Source: Eudorina sp. 2006-703-Eu-15
Lineage: Eukaryota > Chlorophyta > Chlorophyceae > Chlamydomonadales > Volvocaceae
DNA length: 64,000 bases
Assembly: GCA_003117195.1 (NCBI GenBank)
Contig: BDSI01000107.1
Span: 221,926 to 285,925, forward strand
Reading direction: 5' to 3'
Shown: piece after piece, positions 57,771-64,000 of the stretch
Position numbering within the stretch: position 1 is the first letter of the stretch
Layout of the letters: each line of letters begins with the position of its first letter
Notes under the pieces: model-generated
What the model was told of the DNA's origin: nothing
Seen by the model: only the letters and a program-made list of their open reading frames with translations
The model's database searches: none
Translations under genes and position numbers: made by a program

Positions 57771-59622
57771 CCTTGTTGGCTGGGGGCGCCGCACTCCCAG
57801 CCGCGCCATCGCAGACGCCGTTCGGAGGGCAGGGCATGTCCGGGACAGGTCGCCACGGCGCGGAGCCTTTGTCGCAGCAGCACCAGCGCCAGCAGCTGCA
57901 GGCGGGGCCATTGTTGGCTGGGGGCGCCGCACTCCCAGCCGCGCCATCGCAGACGCCGTTCGGAGGGCAGGGCATGTCCGGGACAGGTCGCCACGGCGCG
58001 GAGCCTTTGTCGCAGCAGCACCAGCGCCAGCAGCTGCAGGCGGGGCCCTTGTTGGCTGGGGCCGCCGCACTCCCAGCCGCGCCATCGCAGACGCCATTCG
58101 GAGGGCAGGGCATGTCCGGGACAGGTCGCCACGGCGCGGAGCCTTTGTCGCAGCAGCACCAGCGCCAGCAGCTGCAGGCGGGGCCCTTGTTGGCTGGGGG
58201 CGCCGCACTCCCAGCCGCGCCATCGCAGACGCCGTTCGGAGGGCAGGGCATGTCCGGGACAGGTCGCCACGGCGCGGAGCCTTTGTCGCAGCAGCACCAG
58301 CGCCAGCAGCTGCAGGCGGGGCCCTTGTTGGCTGGGGGCGCCGCCCTCCCAGCCGCGCCATCGCAGACGCCGTTCGGAGGGCAGGGCATGTCCGGGACAG
58401 GTCGCCATGGCGCGGAGCCTTTGTCGCAGCAGCACCAGCGCCAGCAGCTGCAGGCGGGGCCCTTGTTGGCTGGGGGCGCCGCACTCCCAGCCGCGCCATC
58501 GCAGACGCCGTTCGGAGGGCAGGGCATGTCTGGGACAGGTCGCCATGGCGCGGAGCCTTTGTCGCAGCAGCACCAGCGCCAGCAGCTGCAGGCGGGGCCA
58601 TTGTTGGCTGGGGGCGCCGCACTCCCAGCCGCGCCATCGCAGACGCCGTTCGGAGGGCAGGGCATGTCCGGGACAGGTCGCCATGGCGCGGAGCCTTTGT
58701 CGCAGCAGCACCAGCGCCAGCAGCTGCAGGCGGGGCCCTTGTTGGCTGGGGGCGCCGCACTCCCAGCCGCGCCATCGCAGACGCCATTCGGAGGGCAGGG
58801 CATGTCCGGGACAGGTCGCCACGGCGCGGAGCCTTTGTCGCAGCAGCACCAGCGCCAGCAGCTGCAGGCGGGGCCCTTGTTGGCTGGGGGCGCCGCACTC
58901 CCAGCCGCGCCATCGCAGACGCCGTTCGGAAGGCAGGGCATGTCCGGGACAGGTCGCCACGGCGCGGAGCCTTTGTCGCAGCAGCACCAGCGCCAGCAGC
59001 TGCAGGCGGGGCCCTTGTTGGCTGGGGGCGCCGCACTCCCAGCCGCGCCATCGCAGACGCCGTTCGGAGGGCAGGGCATGTCCGGGACAGGTCGCCACGG
59101 CGCGGAGCCTTTGTCGCAGCAGCACCAGCGCCAGCAGCTGCAGGCGGGGCCCTTGTTGGCTGGGGCGCCGCCCTCCCAGCCGCGCCATCGCAGACGCCGT
59201 TCGGAGGGCAGGGCATGTCCGGGACAGGTCGCCACGGCGCGGAGCCTTTGTCGCAGCAGCACCAGCGCCAGCAGCTGCAGGCGGGGCCCTTGTTGGCTGG
59301 GGGCGCCGCACTCCCAGCCGCGCCATCGCAGACGCCGTTCGGAGGGCAGGGCATGTCCGGGACAGGTCGCCATGGCGCGGAGCCTTTGTCGCAGCAGCAC
59401 CAGCGCCAGCAGCTGCAGGCGGGGCCCTTGTTGGCTGGGGGCGCCGCACTCCCAGCCGCGCCATCGCAGACGCCGTTCGGAGGGCAGGGCATGTCCGGGA
59501 CAGGTCGCCATGGCGCGGAGCCTTTGTCGCAGCAGCACCAGCGCCAGCAGCTGCAGGCGGGGCCATTGTTGGCTGGGGGCGCCGTACTCCCAGCCGCGCC
59601 ATCGCAGACGCCGTTCGGAGGG
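57762..59622. repeat. 138-bp (46-codon) minisatellite, about 13.5 copies
   Basis: Unit codes, in one plus frame, LAGGAALPAAPSQTPFGGQG then MSGTGRHGAEPLSQQHQRQQ and LQAGPL. Because 138 is a multiple of three, five reading frames are open over nearly the whole array. Copies differ only at a few sites (GCC/GCA, CAC/CAT, C/T). One copy near 59160 has lost a G and shifts frame. The last copy leads into LKWAYDRCDMRLMPRAVGG and a stop at 59731. Whether it is translated cannot be told. Confidence 0.95.
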
Positions 59623-59788
59623 CAGTTAAAGTGGGCTTACGATCGTTGTGATATGCGTCTCATGCCGCGGGCTGTGGGTGGTAGAATCAGGAATATGGCC
59701 TGCATGTGTAGTGATGATGGTGTGTACGGATGACGTTTTCTGCTGGTTTAATAGCGTGGCGGGGCTGGGTTGTGTCCGGGCCAGGTTC

Positions 59789-60057
59789 GTGTTCCGCCAG
59801 TCCCTAGCCACCAATAACATCGTAATACAGGTCTAGGCAGGCGCGCACGGCAGCGGGACTGAACTGGGAGCGTGGTGGGGCTGGGTTGTGTCCGGGCAAG
59901 GGGGTGGGTGGGCAGGTAGGCATGTAATGGAAGGCAGTGAAGGGCTCACGCCGTCGCCATACTCAACGCGATTTGTGTTCCGCCAGTCCCTAGCCACCAA
60001 TAACATTGTAATACAGGTCTAGGCAGGCGCGCACGGCAGCGGGACTGAACTGGGAGC
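59789..60057. repeat. Direct duplication, ~83-bp copies 186 bp apart
   Basis: GTGTTCCGCCAGTCCCTAGC through GACTGAACTGGGAGC occurs at 59789-59871 and again at 59975-60057 with one difference (ATC/ATT). Confidence 0.9.
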
Positions 60058-60230
60058 AGGGGGGACGTGGCAGTGCTCTGGCGGCAGTAGTGAGCTCACT
60101 ACCAAGGCCTGTCTCATCAAAAGCCATACCAATCCATAGCAGACACAGTATGGATTATGCGTGATACTGACGCATTGCCATGCACACGTAAGTGGTGAGC
60201 GCACGGCCTGGTCAATGATGCGACGGACAG

Positions 60231-61075
60231 ATGACCCAAAACAACCTCTACCTTCACATTGATGCACTTGAACGGCACTTATTGTATGGCATTACTTCAC
60301 AAGAAAGAAAGCATTTTGTTTCGCATGGAGCAGAGCCAGGTCGACTTCTGCAGGTCGCTCGGCAAGCAACTTGTTCCCAACAATTTCAGGCGCCCTTCTT
60401 GTGCCCGAAGCCGACTTTCTCTCATTTAAATACATGACTTTCGGGCTTGGATCCAGACATGCAATTTCTTGGGGCTAGAGCCAAACTGATTAAGGAAATT
60501 GATTATTTTCACCCTTCCCTTCAAAATTTTTTCCCGGCCTCCGGCCGGGAGTTAGTTTGGGACCTGTCCATAACACCGAAAATTTGCCTTGGAGGAGCTG
60601 CGCGACATGATGCAGACAAAAAGCGGGAGCGACTGCCTTTCACGCCCTGGCTTTCAATTCCACTCCAAATGCTTTGGAAGGGATGAAGGTCTCGACCACA
60701 CGACCAAGTTCATAACAGAGGTTAAGGACAAGGACCACACGATCATCCGCGCGCGCGACGTCCGACATTTGGCATGCGACACATGCCTTGTCAACGTTAC
60801 CAAGTCGAAAGAAGTCATGTACACTGGTTTGCAGGATAAGTAGATGGACTCCCGTGCACAGTCATGGTTCAAAGTTCAAACGGACAGCTTACCAAGGCGT
60901 GTATGTTCTATCAGGGACCGACCACGCGCTTGTCACAAACAAGAGAGTTCGTCGTAAGGCGAGTAAACTGCTCGCCCAGCCAACCGCAAGGCTAACCTGC
61001 CACTACCCAGAAGACAAGGCACCCAAGGAGTACGGCATGTGGCTGCTTCCGGTCAACATGAGCAACATGGGATAG
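60231..61075 (+). pseudogene. Cluster of frameshifted open frames, unknown element-encoded protein
   Basis: Protein-like stretches occur in different frames: MTQNNLYLHIDALERHLLYG (60231), MQFLGARAKLIKEIDYFHPS (about 60459), DHTTKFITEVKDKDHTIIRA and RHLACDTCLVNVTKSKEVMY (60693-60840), then AYQGVYVLSGTDHALVTNKR and PKEYGMWLLPVNMSN (to 61075). Normal amino-acid composition with broken frame suggests a decayed gene or an intron-split one. A CxxC pair is the only motif noticed. Confidence 0.35.
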
Positions 61076-61560
61076 TAGACACACGGGTGATTCTCCTGAG
61101 CTATTAGACGCGTGGTCGTTCTCCTGACCTAGTGGACATGCGGGTGATCCTCCTGAACTAGTAGACGCGTGGTCGTTCTCTTTAGCTAGTGGACACGCGG
61201 GTGATTCTCCTGGGCAAGTAGACGCGTGGTCGTTCTCCTGACCTAGTGGACATGCGGGTGATCCTCCTGAACTAGTAGACGCGTGGTCGTTCTCTTGAGC
61301 TAGTGGACACGCGGGTGATTCTCCTGGGCTAGTAGACGCGTGGTCGTTCTCCTGACCTAGTGGACATGCGGGTGATTCTCCTGAAATAGTAGACATGTGG
61401 GCGATTCCCCAAGAGTAGAAGTGCGGCGATTGTCCTGAGCTAGTGGACACGCGTGGTGATCCTCCTGAGCATGTCGATACCACCACCTGCGCTTTTGTGT
61501 ATATGAGACAAGGCGCAATGCACCTCCTGGGCTAGTAGATAGATGCAGGCGGCTTTCCTT
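61076..61560. repeat. ~57-bp tandem repeat array, about 8 copies
   Basis: Units alternate TAGTAGACGCGTGGTCGTTC and TAGTGGACACGCGGGTGATT; each full unit is two diverged ~28-bp halves. Open on the minus strand as ENDHAST/GGSPACPLGQ repeats. Confidence 0.85.
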
Positions 61561-61715
61561 CTGAGCTAGCAACCGCCAGTGTCGTGTACATATGACGGCA
61601 CCCTTACTGTGCCACGGCGTATTCCCCACTCCATTCCCCACTCCACCATCAACCTGGCTTTCGATGAATCTTGCGGTTGAAGGGCTGATCTGCTGGCCAT
61701 GAGCTGTACCTTATT

Positions 61716-61760
61716 ATGAACCGTTACACGGCGGACCCCAGAGCGATAACGGGCCCAGAC
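61716..61760. repeat. Dispersed repeat A, copy 3
   Basis: GAACCGTTACACGGCGGACC and AACGGGCCCA match copies 1 and 2 (26664-26713, 48510-48568), with the middle shortened. Confidence 0.55.
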
Positions 61761-61775
61761 AGCTTCTAGGTAGCC

Positions 61776-62632
61776 TCCCTCCACCCACCGAACCCACCCA
61801 ACCTCCCTCCCTGCGGCGCATGACAACCCACCAAACCCACCCACCCTCCCACCCTCCCTCCCTGCGGCGCATGACAACCCACCAAACCCACCCACCCTCC
61901 CACCCTCCCTCCCTGTGGCGCATGACAACCCACCAAACCCACCCTCCCACCCTCCCTCCCTGCGGCGCATGACAACCCGCCAAACCCACCCACCCTCCCT
62001 CCCTCCCTGCGGCGCATGACAACCCACCAAACCCACCCACCCTCCCTCCCTCCCTGCGGCGCATGACAACCCACCAAACCCACCCACCCTCCCTCCCTCC
62101 CTGCGGCGCATGACAACCCACCAAACCCACCCACCCTCCCTCCCTCCCTGCGGCGCATGACAACCCACCAACCCACCCACCCTCCCTCCCTCCCTGCGGC
62201 GCATGACAACCCACCAACCCTCCCTCCCTCCCTGCGGCGCATGACAACCCACCCACCCACCCTCCCTCCCTGCGGCGCATGACAACCCACCAACCCACCC
62301 ACCCTCCCTCCCTGTGGCGCATGACATCCCACCCACCCTCCCACCCTCCCTGCGGCGCGTGACAACCCACCAACCCTCCCACCCTCTCTCCCTGCGGCGC
62401 ATGACATCCCAACCCACACTCCCTCCCTCCCTGCGGCGCATGACAACCCACCAACCCTCCCACCCTCCCTGCGGCGCATGACAACCCACCCACCCACCCT
62501 CCCTCCCTGCGGCGCATGACAACTACCGAACCCACCCACCCTCCCTCCCTGTGGCGCATGACAACCCACCCCACCCTCCCTCCCTCCCTGCGGCGCATGA
62601 CATCCCACCAACCCACCCTCCCTCCATGAGGG
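61776..62632. repeat. CCTCCCTCCCTGCGGCGCATGACAAC-type minisatellite, ~17 copies of variable length
   Basis: Each unit has the fixed core TGCGGCGCATGACA followed by a variable number of ACCCACC/CTCCCTCC blocks, total 40-60 bp. The variable part explains length changes between copies. Confidence 0.9.
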
Positions 62633-63185
62633 CTTGCTGCACGAAGATTGCGGACAAAGGCCATCAACGCCGTGTCATACCACGCTACTGGTCTGTCCGG
62701 TGAGCTGGGGGCTTATCAGTCGCTAGAAACCACAAAAGCGGCATGTGAACCGTGGCCATTCCACCAGAACACTCGCTCCCCTCCGTTGTGACCTAGCGCA
62801 AGGGCGCCCCTAGTGCCGGTGTGCGTGCCGATGGAGCAGCTGTGGAGGGGTCGATACCAGGGCTGTTGGCAACCCAGACCGATTCACCAGCGACACTGTC
62901 GTGTGCACATTCCCTGGCGGGGCATCTGCTCCCGTTACTGGCCAGGCCAGCAATAATGCTGAGGCGACTGCCGCCGCAAGTGAGCCCCGAGGCCGCTATA
63001 ATCCTTTCATAGTTCCTAAATGTGAGCACAACAATAATGAGAGCAACGATCGCGACTGATCCTTTGTGGGAGATGTTGTTCATGAACATGTGGTAATACT
63101 CGCCATAACGAACTTGCCACCCTATATGTTATGACCTAAACGTCATTATAATATGTTTAATATCAGTTGCGAGGGAATCCATTCA

Positions 63186-63243
63186 GGTCGTTTCTCCTGT
63201 ATAGGAGAAAAGTACGTCTCCTACCGTAGGAGACCCAACATGT
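63186..63243 (-). repeat. Right inverted repeat with two adjacent perfect palindromes
   Basis: Reverse complement of 56217-56274 with two differences. Both hairpin stems are intact in both copies. Confidence 0.95.
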
Positions 63244-63379
63244 AACGGTGAGCTGTTGGCCTTTTAGTTGTCCCTCTATCTCTACCGTACAATGTGACAA
63301 GGTCACTACCGCTTGCGTGAGTCACTGGCACATAAACCAGCCCAACATAAGATCAACCCGTTGTGCTTTCCTCCCTCAG

Positions 63380-63494
63380 CAGGCTCGCTGCTGGCTGCTG
63401 CTGGTGAGCAGTTCCACGAGGCTACAGGGGTGGGCATTGGCACGCGGTTTGCTGGGGACCGGCTGCAGAGTGTGGCCATCGCGTATTGGGGCGG
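63380..63494 (+). other. Possible orphan exon
   Basis: Bounded by CTCCCTCAG and GGTGGGT. In one frame it reads AGSLLAAAGEQFHEATGVGI then RFAGDRLQSVAIAYW. No family is recognised and no linked exons were found before the window ends. Confidence 0.25.
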
Positions 63495-63652
63495 GTGGGT
63501 AGTTGGTGGGGGCGGCGGGGCGCGGCGTCGCATGCTCGATGTCAGAACAGTGGCTGTAGCAGTCGCTCACCTTGGGGCCCAGCTTTACGGTAGGAACCAC
63601 GGTAGCGAGTCTAGGCTTCGAGATATGACTAATTGCGGAAAACATACAGATT

Positions 63653-63709
63653 GGTGGCAGCGGAGTCTCGAACTCCGAACACAGTAAGTGTCTGACCATC
63701 GTACCCCAC
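63653..63709 (-). ncRNA. tRNA-like fragment (possible SINE or decayed tRNA)
   Basis: On the minus strand there is a good T-arm (CGGAG, loop TTCGAGA, CTCCG; box B-like) followed by CTGCCACCA. Upstream is a box A-like TACGATGGTCAGA and a short ACAC..GTGT stem. Total length is only about 57 bases and the acceptor stem pairs poorly, so it is not an intact tRNA. Confidence 0.3.
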
Positions 63710-64000
63710 CCGGGTGGCTTTTGGTATCCGGCCCACCTGCCGATCACCGTACGGCATCTCAGATCCCAGGTGTTCTGGTAGTAGGATGTAATCCCTGTAT
63801 GATGTTGTGTTTAGATTACGCGGATTACGCGGTCACGCTGACACGTGGCACGTGGTTACATGGTTCGTAACCTCTCGTGACATCTAGCCACGGGATGATG
63901 TTCCGTAACTCTGTAGCGAACTTTCCTGAGTTCCGTTGCGATTGGGCGGACAGTTTTCGTCGCGTAGGTTATAATTGTTGTCCGGACACGCGACGATGAG

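Larger units (their letters stand above)
56217..63243. mobile_element. Candidate 7-kb element bounded by 58-bp terminal inverted repeats
   Basis: 56217-56274 and 63186-63243 are reverse complements at 56 of 58 positions. Between them lie an AT-rich left arm, tandem repeats, a degenerate ORF, a 138-bp coding minisatellite, a 186-bp-spaced duplication, more degenerate frames and two further arrays. Both ends start ACATGTTGGG when read inward. No target-site duplication is evident next to the ends. No transposase family is recognised. Alternative: two inverted copies of a short palindromic repeat that happen to flank a satellite-rich region. Confidence 0.5.

Noticed and set aside
57524..59602. 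692-aa minus-strand frame with 46-residue repeats
   Set aside because: Produced by the 138-bp period being divisible by three; no start context or motif favours it over the other four open frames.
61566..62667. ~318-aa minus-strand Gly/Trp/Arg-rich repeat frames
   Set aside because: Three overlapping frames all open over a variable minisatellite; repeat-generated, not genes.

Overview
The window is nuclear DNA of a green alga, most likely of the Chlamydomonadales/volvocine group. The support is GC-rich coding sequence, genes broken into many short GT-AG exons, long G/C-rich and (GT)n intronic repeats, and TGTAA polyadenylation signals downstream of several stops (17300-17304 on the minus strand, 30289-30293 and 53808-53812 on the plus strand). 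No prokaryotic operons are present. Exon models below were built by hand: reading frame, splice phase and family motifs were made to agree. Boundaries may be off by a base or more.

Layout, left to right. 1-1353 (+): C-terminal end of a ZNF598/Hel2-type ribosome-collision E3 ligase. 2319-15138 (+): a roughly 20-exon gene for a ~1600-residue protein with an N-terminal myristoylation signal, an unrecognised central region and two C-terminal universal-stress-like domains. 17578-26513 (-): complete 12-exon DNA2 nuclease-helicase. 26793-27902 (-): unknown 240-aa protein. 28317-30167 (+): OSTC-type oligosaccharyltransferase subunit. 30472-36374 (-): cytosolic carboxypeptidase of the CCP5 type (tubulin deglutamylation, ciliary). 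37507-39957 (-): plastid-targeted TPR-like protein with a C-terminal membrane anchor. 40422-43075 (+): multi-CBS protein. 43076-49628: poor in genes, with decayed pieces of a Q-rich protein and of a SET-domain gene, the latter carrying a small insertion. 49629-53735 (+): a MurG-like glycosyltransferase, the lipid-II-forming step of peptidoglycan synthesis.

56217-63243 is bounded by two 58-bp inverted copies of a double-palindrome sequence. It holds a degenerate ORF, a 138-bp coding minisatellite and several other tandem arrays, and is best read as a large decayed mobile element or a satellite-rich island. The last 750 bases hold a possible orphan exon and a tRNA-like fragment.

The genes do not form one pathway. 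Several are arranged in pairs: divergent (unknown protein/OSTC and TPR/CBS, each sharing a 0.4-0.5 kb intergenic promoter) or convergent (stress-domain gene/DNA2, OSTC/CCP5). The most unexpected items are the MurG homologue, the large myristoylated double-stress-domain protein, and the inverted-repeat-bounded 7-kb segment.
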